From Rhododendron vialii (Eukaryota > Streptophyta > Magnoliopsida > Ericales > Ericaceae): 64,000 nt of DNA. The notes beneath the pieces are model-generated. The model was not told where the DNA came from. It was given only the letters and a program-made list of their open reading frames with translations, and made no database searches. This document shows positions 11,233-23,367 of this stretch, piece by piece; the stretch's first letter is position 1; every line of letters starts with the position of its first letter. The translations under genes were made by a program, and so were the position numbers. The DNA is taken from positions 30,468,501-30,532,500 of the forward strand of contig NC_080559.1 of the NCBI RefSeq assembly GCF_030253575.1, written 5' to 3'.

Positions 11233-13871
11233 CTAAACAAAGTGCTCAGTTGGATATTCATGTTCATACCCATTGTAATCATAGTACAACCTCTCTCCCT
11301 TTGGAATGTCTCTGCTTGCGATCAGTAAAGCCCGACACTCCCCGTTCACATCGAATCTCACACATTTCACATTCTGCTTCTTTTTCCCATCTCTGCACGA
11401 TAACAAAAATGCGATTATTAGATGTAATGAGGAACCATGGAATGTTTTGTCACTTGGAGGAAGGACAAACTTACGGTGTGTGATTATTGATGCCATTTAT
11501 GAATCGAGCAATGTTACTACGCTTGTCTGGACAGATGACTAGGCTTTTTGAAGGATCCGCAGCTGAAATAAGTGTCATCATGCTATCGCCATCGTCATTT
11601 TCACGATTTTCCAAGTAATCGACGTCTCCAACATACTCCGTGATTATAGTTAAATCCTTGATGAACCTATCTGCCTCTACCGTGAATCTGTTAATAACAC
11701 ACAAATGAGTTGACTTCCGTCAAGGAATATAGTATCTAAAAACACTCCATGAAAAATGAACAAAACTAATAAGAAAAACAAACTTAGAATACAAAGAACT
11801 TACCCTTCTCTAGGATCAAAAACAACCATGAGGGGTGGCCACTCCCCTCTCTCCATCATGTTCTTGCACAAGTCCAGGGTTTCCATGTCCTCTTTAGGCA
11901 AAACCTGAATATGATTTTTATTTGCATTTTCAGTCAAATAGCACCAACAAAAAATGATAACCATATATGTAATCACTTAAAACATGATTGAGAGCTATTT
12001 CCCTATGAAATATATGTACATGACATCCGTTGTCACAGAATACTAGAGGGTGAATTCAGTGGACTATGGTTATGGCAAATTCAGCTAAACATTAGACAAT
12101 AAACCACCAGAGACAACACATTAGAACAGTCCTAGCTTGAAGGGCTTTCCGATCATAAGGTTTATGCAACTTTACAATGCTTCACTTTGTGTTCAAACTT
12201 CAAAGGATCCTTAAATTTGATTGTCCGTGTTGATAGCTTCAGAAAGGGCTATTACACCATTTTGGGTTTTCTTTATTCAACTTTTGGGCAATGAAATGTT
12301 ACAATGTTTATTATACCTGCATTCCTCCTTGTTCCAGAGCTGCACAATTTGCTGATCTAGGAGCCATGCCAGGCACATAAGTAAGTTCATTTCTGAAATC
12401 TGCACCGGTTGCTGTCAATGCCGTGGCCAATGAAGCCATTTGTTCTAATCTCCTTATTGGATCTTCACATGGGTTAAACGCCAACAACTTTCTTCTCTTC
12501 TTTGACACCTTCAAAATACTTGTTCTCTTTCTTCTCTTTCGACTATCTGAATTAAAAAAATCAATAGAATTGAGCGGGAGAGGTCATTTCTGTTTTCTAC
12601 ACAAAACAAATAAATAAAAAAAACAAGAAATCAAACTGACAGTGAAATTCCATGTACCTGTACCTGGACTTATCTTCTGTATTGGTTCTGAAGACCTTTG
12701 AATTCGAAAGAAATCAACAATTTTCGTTTGGACAAGAGGAAAACCTGTGAATTAAAGGAAAGAGGTTGTTGTTTTGATTTCTAACCAATGATAAATCACA
12801 ACCCTATATCACAAATTAAACATAGGACAGATGATGCGATGCATGTTAGCTGACCCTAACAAATCAATAACGCCCCATTTGTTTCTGAATTTTTTTTAAA
12901 ATTTAACAACATTTATTAAGATGAGACCATTCACTAAATGCATTCTAACATTTAATTTCTCTTCTATCTAAGAAGATAATGAAAATTTTGTGTAGGCGCT
13001 TTTTGATTCATTGTACCTGATACAAAAACCCAAATATATGGCAATGTAACTGATCCAACTATGCTTACGTGTCCATAAGCGAATCTATATCCTAACTTTC
13101 TGGTTTAACCGCCCCTTTGGATGGTGAAAAAGGCTGAGATAAGAAAGAGGAAAAGACAATAAAAAAAATATTCTATTTTTGTACTTTTCTAACCAAAATA
13201 CTCATTCCAGATGAGTGATTTTGCTAGAAAACATAACCCTTTCTTTCATTTTCTTATGAAATCCCTTAATCCAAAGGGAATGTAAATAAACCACATTGTA
13301 AATTTCAAAATCCCAATTGTTGGAGTCCTTCACAAGAGGTGCAAGTGGTGAGAGTGACAAGAATCAAGGGCTCCACCACAGCCTAAACTTTAGCTGCCCA
13401 TGTTGGACTTTTGCTTCCCATTCCTGATTTGGTTGAAGTTTTGATGTGAAGAGCATTGAATTACTTCTTTGTTTTTTTCTCTTCATAAGAGAGGTGAGGT
13501 TTGAGCGCGTAAACCAATAACAAGAAAAACGCAGACAAATAACTTAACTTAATTTTTTTGGGTAAGGTTAACTTAACTTAATTGACATTACTAAATCGTA
13601 AAACGAGCACAAAATACGTACTTTTGGGTTTTTTCTTGTGGTCCGAACACGAGGGGCAGAACCAGGAGCCTTTGGGGACGGAAGCGAGGATGGGCCTGAG
13701 GCAAAAGAGGTGAAACCCACAATCGCATTTGTCGCAGAGAAGCAGCTCGGACGGGCTCTCGCCGGAGCCGCATTCCTCACAGCAGGTGTCGGTGTAAGAA
13801 TCCTCCCGTTTCGATTTCGAAGAGACAGGACGAGGCTTTGGAGCCATGGTTCTGCGCCTGAGGGAAGCCAT
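11233..13871 (-). CDS. ATXR6: ATXR6-type histone H3 lysine-27 monomethyltransferase (PHD + SET)
   Basis: Six exons on the minus strand: 13871-13622, 12744-12658, 12546-12317, 11904-11804, 11687-11475, 11392-11233. All are bounded by GT/AG and phase-consistent, giving 346 aa, close to the roughly 350 aa of the Arabidopsis protein. Residues about 30-78 form a PHD finger (CEEC, CDKC, FHLFCLRP, SWFCPSC). Residues 89-96, QTKIVDFF, match a PCNA-interacting PIP box. The C-terminal half is the SET domain, with RSNIARFINGINNH and the C-terminal GERLYYDYNGYEHEYP. In the family, ATXR5/6 monomethylate replication-coupled H3.1 at K27 and keep heterochromatin silent. The start at 13871 begins MASLRRR; an upstream in-frame Met reaches through a CT-repeat leader and is less likely. 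The exon 2 donor is a tandem GTACAG/GTACAT pair that could add or drop two residues. Confidence 0.93.
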
Positions 13872-14840
13872 AGATGGGAGAGAGAGTTTGGTTTGAGACT
13901 GGAAGAGAGAGAGAGAGAGAGAGAGTGCGAATTTGGATTGGGGCAAAAGTTGTTTAGATACAGCAAATGGGACAAAGCGAGGAATACGAGGGTTTTGGCA
14001 GAACAATTTGGCGCGATAATTTGGTTTGGCGGGAAGTTGGGGGTGGTTTTTGGCGCCAATGCATCCAAAGGGACCAAATTCTAAATTCTACTAATTTTCT
14101 AGATTTTTGATTTTTTTTTTCTTCATAAAAATTAGAGAGGGGTGGTTTTGAGAATATGGATGAAAAATTATTCCACCCCTCTACGGCATCTCCGTGATAC
14201 TTGCCCCAAATTTATCATTTACCACACATGTCTTTCAGTGCATGTAATAATAACAATGCTAATATGTATTGAACATGAGTCCGTAAATAATTAAACTATA
14301 TTTTTTGTCAACTAACTTTGTGCCATTAAAAAAATGTTTTTTAAAATTTTTTTTTTTTATCTTCAAAAGGATGAAAGAAAACGACGAACGTAACAACTTT
14401 TGTCCTCTTAAATGTGATCATAGGAACTCCACAACTACCATTTAAGTATAAGATGGCATAAGCATCACTCCTATCATCGGGAGGACCCGAACCCAAACCT
14501 CCACTAGGGGGTGTGGCGTACATTGCAACTCCATCATATCCGAGAAATTTTTCAGTGCCTGATGGGTATGTCTCACGTGGTGTCCGCTCGACACTCTCGA
14601 GCCGTCTAATATATTTTTCGATGGCTCATATTAAAACCTTTTCTCTCCTCTCATCCCTTCTATTTCTCTCTCCCTTTCTATTTCAAATCCGAACAGTCCA
14701 AAACTGAATCAGACAGTTTGAATGTGCTGAATAAGCATCATGTGGTACCCGCATGCTACTGAAAAATTCTCGACATATACGATCCACGCCTTTTGAAGCA
14801 AAAAAAAGGCCACGCACAATCCATTTCCCCTCCGTTCCAA
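13872..14840. promoter_or_regulatory. Divergent intergenic promoter between ATXR6-like and Mut7-C genes
   Basis: The two start codons point away from each other and are 969 bp apart, with no other gene between. The ATXR6 side has a GA/CT-rich leader (13908-13925) and a cluster of E2F-like sites at 14007-14056. The remainder (14060-14840) is plain AT-rich DNA with no clear element. Shared regulation is plausible but not shown. Confidence 0.6.
14007..14056. promoter_or_regulatory. Cluster of three E2F-like binding sites
   Basis: TTTGGCGC at 14007-14014, TTTGGCGG (continuing GAA) at 14025-14032 and TTTGGCGC within a near-palindromic TTTTGGCGCCAA at 14049-14056. All fit the plant E2F consensus WTTSSCSS. 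They lie about 136-185 bp upstream of the ATXR6-like start codon, where S-phase genes usually carry them. Arabidopsis ATXR6 is known as an E2F-responsive S-phase gene, so the placement fits. Confidence 0.7.
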
Positions 14841-17800
14841 ATGGAAGCCGAAGACCGTAACCCGCCCACCATCTACTCCGTCTCTTCCGTCGACTCGCCC
14901 GAGTTCACCCGCTTCACTCGCGCCCTAACTCGCTCATCCGTCATCGGCCTCGACGCCGAGTGGCAGCCTCTCCGTGTCCACCAGCCCACGTTCCCCACCG
15001 TCTCCCTCCTCCAAATCGCCTGCCGATCAGCCGGCGACGACGACGATTCATCGGTTTTCCTACTGGACCTCTTAGCGATTCCTCTCCCGTCAATCTACGG
15101 ACTGTTGAAGGACGTGTTCGTTTCACCAGAGGTGCTGAAACTGGGGTTTAGGTTCAAGCAGGATCTGGTTTACTTGTCTTCCACTTTCTGCTCTCAAGGC
15201 TGCGACCCTGGTTTTGATAGGGTGAGTTTTATTTGTCTGTTTGTAGTCAAACGCAATCAAAATTGCGCAATTCAGGACTCCTAAGTTTTTAAATTTAATT
15301 GGAATTAAGAATAAATGGAGTCTCGTGTGAATGTTTTTGTTAAATTTTGCTCAATTTGTTCAGTTTTGTTTTGCGTGTGGTGATAATTATGGACATTCAC
15401 TTGCTGCTAGGGCTGCAAGCGAGCCGAGTCGAGCTTTGTTGTGTTGGAGCTCGGCTCGTTTACTAAATGAGCCAAAAATTCGACTGTAAACGAGCCGAGC
15501 CAAGCTTTGGAGCGCTTACTAAATGAGCCCAAAACTCGAGCTTGAGCTTGGCCAATTACTAAATGAATCAAGCCGAGCTGAGCCTCGCGAGCAGCTCGAT
15601 TCGTTTGTAGCCCTCTACGAAGCACGGGTACTTCAGAAATGTACCGGGTACGGCAAAATTTGATTGGGTACTTTTGATAATTTTGGGTACGGCATGGGTA
15701 CGTTTTAGCCTAAAATGATTTTTTTTTCAAAATTTCAGGGATTTTTTTTGTAAATAATTATAAAATATGGGCTTATTGTGTAAATTTTGTCTTTTATATA
15801 CACATTCACGTGTTTACTGAGTCACTGAGAGAGGCAGCGGTCTAGGGCTCCAAATCGGAACAGAAGACGTAAGTTCTCTCTCTTTTATATACACATACAC
15901 GTTTACACTGAGTCAATGTTTGTAAGCACTGTTGGTATGTAAGGAACAAGGAACTCATCTAGCTTTGATCTAGTCACGTTGAACTTGATGTATGAACTTC
16001 GAACTTTTATCTATGTTGCTTTTTGTTGGTAAAATGGGTTTATATTTCATTTAAAGCAATAAAAAATAGAAAAAATTTATATATCTATTCGCCGTACCCC
16101 TGCCGTACCCTACTTTTTTGGGGTTTTGCCATTTCCCGTACCCGTACCGCGTACCTGTGCTCCATAGGTAGCCCTACTTGCTGATTATTATGAATTATAT
16201 ATACCGCTTTGCGATGCATATTCAGTTATCTTGAAATTGCTAGCCCCTTGGATGGAGGGATTTCATAAGAAAAGAAAAGAAAGGATTATAGTTTATTTTC
16301 AAATCACTCATTTGAATTGAATTTTGGTGAGAAACGGAGAGAACAATACAAAAAATTTTGATTGGCTCTTCCCCTTTCTTATCACACCCAGAAGTTAAAG
16401 CCCTTTGATAACATAGCTGTCGAGTATACATTGAGTTACTTAATTGTAAAGAGTTCTGTATGGCATTGATAAATTTTGTAGTTTTTTTGTCCCTGCTATA
16501 ACGTTTCGGTTTATAAGTTATGCATCATTTATACTCCCTCGTGCAAAAAAAAATGGTTTGAGCATGGCATGATTGCCCTCGCAAGACTTCTCTGCTCAAT
16601 GCATGTGATAATGTCCTTGAGAAGCATTTCTTTTTGTGGTATTTGAGATGAGGTCTTTATTTGCAACAGAAAGAAGTTGTATGCCATTAAACTGTGCGGT
16701 TGACAAATAGATTCCATTTAGATAGTTCATTTTCAGAACGTATAAAGTAGCTGAAAGTACAATATCCGGTTTCATTGTATCTTATTTGGTGGAAATGGTA
16801 AATAGGTGGAACCCTTTCTGGACATTACAAGCATTTACAATTATCTACAACACAAGCAACTAGGAAGAAAGATACCGAAGCAAATCAAGAGCTTGGCAAC
16901 CATCTGTGAAGAAGTGTTGGGCATCTCTCTTTCAAAGGTTTGCTCTTGAAAAATCGCATTTTGTTCGTTGGATGGATTTAAACCCGAGTTTTCTCTTACA
17001 GTAATACTTGTTGTAAGCTGTTTCTTTCTGGGCCTAAATTTGAATTGCAATTTGAAAATTGCGTCTAAGAATCTTCCAACACAACTCATTTCTGGTAGGA
17101 ACTTCAATGTAGTGATTGGTCATGTCGTCCCCTTACAGCAGAGCAAAAAGCATATGCAGCTGAAGATGCACATTGTTTGCTTGAAATCTTTAAGGTCTTC
17201 CAGATCAAGGTTAGCAAAGAAGGTTTGTGACACTTAACAGTTTGAAATCGTTAAACTTGTTTAACCATGGTATAGGGAATAGTAAGGGACAGAAAATCAG
17301 ATTATGCACTTGACAATTAAAAACATCAGAAAGGGGATCTGAAGTAATTGGCTCAATATCTACATCTCAGAGCAGCTTTTTCTGTGAGAGGCAATAGAGG
17401 AACTCTGAGAGATCTCATATGTAGCCCTTTGGGCATCTGCTTTCTTCCGTATAGTGAAACCCTCATCGTCTGATTGCCTATGGAGTAGGTATTTGTTACT
17501 GAACCACGTAAAATCTCCGAGTTCTCTGTGTTTGCTCATTTCTCTATCTCTTCCGTCGTTTGTTCAACTACCAATAATCATGTCCGCTTTATGTGTTTGT
17601 TAATGCTTCCACACAACAGGATCAACATGAGTTTTGATTGTTGAATGAACGTCTTTTAATTCATTTGCCCTTTAAATTTTGTAACTTGTTTTCATCCTCC
17701 TGTTTCTCGTTAAGGGAGGTTAAATACTAGACGACATCAAAGAATGCATATGAGGACCAGCCTTTGACAGGTTTCTCAATGTAGTACAGTAGCAGCTTTA

Positions 17801-19888
17801 TTAATTATCCACTTATTTTCTTTTTCTGATGATCAAATGTTGTAGGATGTTTTCTACTTGTGAGCTTTGAACAGAAAATCATCTTCTCTTTCTCTGGTAT
17901 AAATCACCCTATTGTGCTGCATGAAGCATCTAATGCCCCACAAATTGATACCATTCTGAAATAAAGGGATATATCATATATGTAGCCCACCTGCTGCATT
18001 TCAGATGAAATGCAGAGACAAGTCTTTTGGTTTCTAATTCGAATGCCTGTGGTCTTAAATAATATTCAGTCTGCTTATAAAAACTAAAATGTTAGCGTTG
18101 GTCAGAGTACTATAAATTTCTTTTATTCTTTACTGCAGGGGATTCTTTCGGTGAAGTCACTGAACTTAGTTTCTCTCATCTAGATCTTGGGTTGAAAGAG
18201 ATTCTTGAGAAGCCTAATAGTTGTGATAAAATCTTGCGGACCAAATTCAGTGAAGCTTTAGAGATTGTCCGAGCTACTACATCTTCTGAATCCTCTCATA
18301 GAGTACTTTCTGCAAGGAGAGAAGTACCTGATGTGTCATGCATGAATACCATACCAATGGATGGTTCGCTATTGCAGATTGTTCAGATACATGGTGATAG
18401 AATCCTATTAAAGGAATCTGACAGAAAACCTAAAATGTCCAGAAAGAAAGGAAAAAGAAAACCTTCTGAAAGTTTGATATGCAAAGAAAGGCGATCAGAA
18501 AAGGTCGATGATTGGCAAGGCCTTCCACCTTGGGACTTGTCCTTGGGTGGTGATGGATGCCCGAAGTTTCTATGTGATGTGATGGTAAGTGGCAGTACTT
18601 TAGTAAGTTGTTGCTTGGAGATTCTTTTCTAATGCCGTTATTTGCAAGTGTACTAGTTCCTTTGGAATTACGAGGCTTGGGATTTGATGTCCCTCTTCTC
18701 TCCTGCTATGATCGTTGTTTGAAAATTGCATTCCTCTTAGTTTCCAATTAGATGTGATTGGATATGTCTCAATATTCAATTATGAGAGCTGAATAAAAGG
18801 ATCAAGCAGGTAGAAGGCTTGGCAAAACATCTTCGGTGTGTTGGAATAGATGCTGCAGTTCCATATGCTAAAAAGCCTGAAACCAGGTGTTATTCTTTTG
18901 AATAAATTTTCCTCATTTTAGAATTGTGATTCTTTCTTTGTTTTTTATTTTCTAATGTAACTTTATTTGCCACTTGTTTTTCATTAGGGGCTTAATAGAC
19001 CAAGCACAAAGAGAGAAGAGGGTGCTTCTGACACGAGATGTCAAGCTTTTGAGACATGGATATCTATTAGAAAATCAAATATACAGAGTGAAGAGTCTTC
19101 TGAAAAATGAACAGCTGCTTGAGGTATATATTCAATGTAGTCAGTGGTGCATGCTAAGTTTGGACTTAGTTATATTGTTGGCATGCATACTCATTCCTAG
19201 TTATTACCATAGTAAGTCCCAATATAACCTCAAGCGTCTAGGGTTTTAAATAAAGGTGGTTACATATTGTATACCGTAACGTTTCCTGATACCGCGAGTT
19301 AAAACCCTGAGCTTATCATGAAAGTGAGTACATAGTTGTGGATGCTAATATGATGAATCCTTGCAGGTAATTGAGACTTTCCAATTGAAAATTATTGAGG
19401 ATCACCTGATGTCAAGGTGCACCAAATGCAATGGTAGGTTTGTTCAAAAACCACTAACAACAGAGGAGGCTGTTGAAGCTGCGAAGGGTTTCCAAGTGAT
19501 TCCCAACTGTTTGTTTAACAAGAATTTAGAGTTCTGGCAGTGCATGGACTGCAACCAACTCTACTGGGAGGTAGACATTCGATGAAATTTCTGCTTCAAT
19601 CATGGTTTTATCTGCTTTTTTCGTAGTGATTACATGCTTGTATCATGAATCTAATGTCAGCATACCAGAATCATATAATCAATACTTGTGGGAGTCATGG
19701 TTCTACTATCTTTATGTTCTCTTTGATTACTTTGTTACGAAAACTCTCATCAAACATGTCATTTTTTTGTCTTTGTTGTGATATATGATTGCGTATGGTT
19801 TAAGATAACACCTGTAATATTGTTACAGGGAACCCAATACCATAATGCAGTACAGAAGTTCATCGACGTTTGCAAGCTAAATGCGTAA
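14841..19888 (+). CDS. DEDDy 3'-5' exonuclease fused to Mut7-C RNase-like domain
   Basis: Eight exons: 14841-15221, 16806-16937, 17099-17222, 18139-18584, 18810-18886, 18988-19123, 19367-19570, 19829-19888; all GT-AG and phase-consistent, 519 aa. Residues about 20-210 are a WRN/RNase D-type exonuclease with motif I GLDAEW (D38, E40), the 'LGFRFKQDL' block, and motif III YAAED (Y190, D194), so catalytic residues look intact. Residues about 350-505 are a Mut7-C domain: CDVMVEGLAKHLRCVG, LLTRDVKLL, then two zinc-like pairs CTKC and CMDC. The same architecture occurs in C. elegans MUT-7 and human EXD3. The plant role is not established. The middle (residues about 215-350) is basic and probably disordered. 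An in-frame Met at 14793 would add 16 residues; 14841 is preferred because the conserved part begins there. Confidence 0.9.
15409..15614. mobile_element. MITE rich in GAGC-CGAGCTCG motifs, in intron 1
   Basis: Starts agggctgcaagcga and ends tcgtttgtagccct, giving inverted ends (agggct.caa). The interior repeats motifs like gagccgag and ctcggctcg and can fold extensively. The sequence just before it, acttgctgct, is matched 9/10 by acttgctgat after the nested element (16176-16185), consistent with a roughly 10-bp Mutator-type target duplication. A related GAGCTCGGCTCG-rich stretch lies at about 43080-43300. Confidence 0.6.
15615..16167. mobile_element. hAT-like MITE with perfect 8-bp target duplication
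   Basis: About 553 bp, starts ctacgaagcacgggtac and ends gtacctgtgctccatag, imperfect inverse repeats that continue into gtaccggg / ccgtaccgc stretches. It is flanked by a perfect 8-bp duplication, gtagccct, at 15607-15614 and 16168-16175. The 8-bp target fits the hAT superfamily. The interior is non-coding. Confidence 0.8.
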
Positions 19889-21957
19889 CTCAAATGCCAC
19901 CAATCCTCGGCGAATATTTGCAACGGGTATCGTATTTTATTTGTTCTAATTTCTTGTTATGTTGTATTTGTTACTGTCAGATAACACGTGTATTTGTTTT
20001 GGTTTATTTATGAAGCTTCAATCTGCCATTGCTACCTGTTGTGCGTATCCTTTTTCCACAAATTTTCCTCCATGAGCTTCTCTGCTTGTTGCAAATGGAC
20101 AGTCCCTTTGCTTGTCGAAAGGGTTGCGGTGTTGCACCCAATACAACATCATGAATCTAATCTGGAAAATTTCAGATAAACTGATACTAATAAACTTAAA
20201 AAAAATTGAGGGAAAATTAACGAAACGCTTAGGGAGACCAAAAAAAAAAAGGAGTTAAGATAAGCATGTGAAGGTCACTCTTCGTATAATTCTGTCAAAA
20301 ACAAATGGTGGGAATTTGACATTTTATATGATTCTGGCAAGAATTGCTGCTTTAAAGACAGCAAAATAAGCAGCAATGCTGTGGAAGAAATCTGGGCGGG
20401 AGTGCTGACTCATGTGGGCATCGAAGGGTTGGGCTGCTACCCAGGGTCTATTCTCCACACCACGTTATGGTGGGATTCATACAATTTGGCTTGGGTCCCA
20501 TCATAACGTGTGGCAGTGGAGGAGTATGGACACCATGTGGCGGCACTCCAAGGGCATTGAATAATTTTTTCTTAGTATCTTTGAGAATCCCTTCTTTTGC
20601 ACTCAATTTTTGCTCTCAATCATTGCTTTGGATTTTTTTAAGACGCTTTTATGCTTGCACTCTCGTTCCGCTCTCGTATGCAAACATCAATTACTATGTG
20701 ACCTATGGGTGTTTTGCTAAACAAGTCACTTGCCTTATTTTTTTTCTTTATTCAATTTTTTTTTTTTACATCTGTTAGTTTCATGTCATATTTTTAGGAT
20801 TATTGATTCGTCTCAACGAGTCAACGAGAGTAATCGAAAAAGTAAAAAATTAGGGTTCGAACTTAATTTTTTAAATAAAGCCCAAAATTAGCCCAAAAAA
20901 TCAAATTTTTTGGCTTTACTAAAAAAAATTGAGTTTGGATCACAATTTTTTTACTTTTAGATTTCTTTCGTCGAGAGAAACTAATAATTCACAAAAATAT
21001 GATGCGAAATTAACAAATGCAAAAAAAAAAAATTGAATAAAAAAAAATAAAAGGTCGAATGACTTGCTCCATTTTTTTAAGCCAAATTTATCACCCCTTG
21101 GTCCCAAAAAAATTCGTTTCGATTTGATCGAACGGTTTTGGGGTGGGATTCTCTGCTTCGGAAAAGGACAATCGCACGCTCTGACGGGACCCCGGCCCAC
21201 CGTCGCTCATAGAAGCCGTTGAAAGGCTCGAATAAAACGTTTCGTTTTCTAATTGGTTAGTACTTCGGTTGGGTAGCCCCATGTAAGAATTGACCATAGA
21301 ATGGTGAAAAGTGGAAAAAAGATCAACAAAAAAATGGAGTAAAGAAGAGGTGAAGCGTGGAAAATTGTAAAGGAGCAACCAAGGCGGTTGGCGTAGTGAT
21401 TGTGTAGCGGTACTAAATACTATAAGGTTGCTGGTTCAAATTCTATGGAGAGAACAGTGATATCTATTGTGTTTGGTTAGGCCATTGGATTGGGGTTTTT
21501 TGCAGTGCACAGCCGCAACCGATCTAGCTGTCTATTTTGACGCGGGCAGTTCAGATTTAATCTGAACCATTCATTACTAGGCCGTTAGGGGAAAAATAAG
21601 TTCTATCACACAAAAAAGAACCTGTAAAAGAAGCATAAAAAAGCTTCTGTCAGCTCAATACCATAGTCAGAAAAGAAGCCACTATACTGCACTCTGGTCA
21701 TGCAACACGCACAAAACCACTCGCAAGCAAAAAGATTATGAATGACTAATGAAAAAGTATACACCCAAGGGAGGTGCTACTACTCTCATGATTACAGACT
21801 ATAATGGCAATTTTGTGTGTATTAACTGAGCCATGCTAATTGCTAGTACAAGAAAAAACAAAAGAAAAAAAAAAGTCATTTCAAGACTGGCTACTAGTCG
21901 CAGCAAATTGGTGTTTTGCTTGTGATTTTCCTATCTTTTCAAAGCCAAGACTCAAAA

Positions 21958-21991
<34 letters not shown>

Positions 21992-22003
21992 TCATCTTGA
22001 TCC
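19889..22003. other. Intergenic with foldback and SINE-like repeats; promoter of the Dof gene
   Basis: No protein gene recognised. About 20745-21065 contains a diverged inverted repeat related to stretches at 39780-40320 and 45770-45940. The last few hundred bases before 22004 should contain the Dof promoter, ending in a (CT)n leader at about 21960-21988. Confidence 0.4.
21375..21500 (+). mobile_element. tRNA-derived SINE head
   Basis: An A-box-like ttggcgtagtgattg (about 21389) and a B-box-like ggttcaaattc (about 21432) are about 40 bp apart, as in tRNA-derived SINEs. The lack of a complete cloverleaf argues against a functional tRNA gene. Confidence 0.5.
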
Positions 22004-23280
22004 ATGGACATTTCTCAGTGGCGACAGGTAAAGAAACTATGTCTTCTCCCTCCGAAATCATCATACATGCTATCTCCTCACTTGGGTCTTGACCGGTTTT
22101 AAAGACTAATCCAGAATGCTTTGGGTTTTAAGAAATTTTCTTGTTGGTTGCAACTTTTCTTAGATATCTTCCATTTTTAGTTTGCAAGTACTCACCCCCT
22201 TCTCTCTTTTTCTTTGTTTTCCCACCATCTGATATGAGGAATGATATGAACACAACCCCGGACACAACTTTATCGAGAGTCTTTCGATACATATGAGTCC
22301 ACATACCACATACATCCAACTGTTTCGGACACAGTTGTGTCCGATAGATAGGCGTGTTCCTAGAATTTTCCATCCAATAAAAGGGCCCCCCGCAAGCAGT
22401 CGTAATTTGTTCTTTCTGCCTTGCTTGTTTGCCTTTTTACTTTCTTAACTTCTCTATTTTCCCCTACATATTTTCCTTTCGTGCTCGACTGTAATTTTGT
22501 TTTTTCCTCATACATAGAATAGAGCCCTTCTCTTATCCAGTTATCCTCTTTTTGGTTTTTTGTTTTCAGGGGATGGAGTCAAGGGGTATAACTGAAATGA
22601 GGAAGCCAATTAGGCCACAAAAAGAACAAGCATTGAACTGTCCAAGGTGCAATTCAACCAACACAAAATTCTGCTACTACAACAACTACAGCCTCTCTCA
22701 GCCAAGATACTTCTGCAAGTCTTGTAGGAGGTACTGGACTGAAGGTGGGTCCCTCAGAAATGTTCCAGTAGGTGGAGGCTCCAGGATTAACCACAAGAAA
22801 TCATCATCATCAAAGAATAATCTCCCTCATGATCTGACCCCGCCAACAAATTCCTCACACTCTGCCATCCAAAACCCTAAATTTCACCAAGGCCAAGACC
22901 TCAACCTTACTTGCCTACCCCCTAATACTAGTGATCACAACACCATTTACCCTAACCCTTTTGGATATAGGATATTTGACTCAGATGGGGCAATTTCTGA
23001 GCAAGAATTCAAGCCAATCAGCCTTAATATTTGTCTAAACGGGTTTGGAAATGTGTATGGATCAAGGTTTCCAGGGGTTCCCCGTCCAGTCCTGACGCAC
23101 AAATACACACAAATAACTTTCCCACCAACTCCTCTCCCATGCGCGCCTGACTTTGAAGAGAGTACAAGTGCAAGGCCATTTTTCCCTTTTGAGGAGTTGA
23201 AGCTGCATAATAAAGGGCAAGGAGAGCCTAGCACAACTGGGCACTGGAGTGGGATGTTGGGTGGAGGGTCTAATTGGTAA
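22004..23280 (+). CDS. Dof zinc-finger transcription factor
   Basis: Two exons: 22004-22027 (eight codons, MDISQWRQ) and 22570-23280, joined by a 542-bp GT-AG intron, giving 244 aa. Residues 32-60 carry the Dof zinc finger CX2CX21CX2C (CPRC...CKSC), followed by [20 protein letters not shown], the DNA-binding signature that reads AAAG cores. The short first exon encoding M-D-x-x-Q-W is shared with the DOF4.6/DOF2.x-type plant subgroup. So are the C-terminal FFPFEELKL block and the terminal [13 protein letters not shown]. Members act in vascular tissue and seed regulation, but the role here is unassigned. The body is short for the group. A CT-repeat leader precedes the start and another CT tract lies 43 bp beyond the stop. 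Confidence 0.92.
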
Positions 23281-23322
23281 AATTACTACCATTCGAAAAT
23301 GGGTAAGGAAAAAAACTGAATA

Positions 23323-23367
<45 letters not shown>

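Noticed and set aside
13568-14084. Long open frames on both strands over the ATXR6 first exon (up to 169 codons)
   Set aside because: They are shadows of the PHD-encoding exon and of the CT-repeat leader; only one minus-strand frame carries the conserved PHD residues.
21375-21500. Functional tRNA gene
   Set aside because: A- and B-box-like motifs are present but no cloverleaf or acceptor stem could be drawn; it fits a SINE head better.
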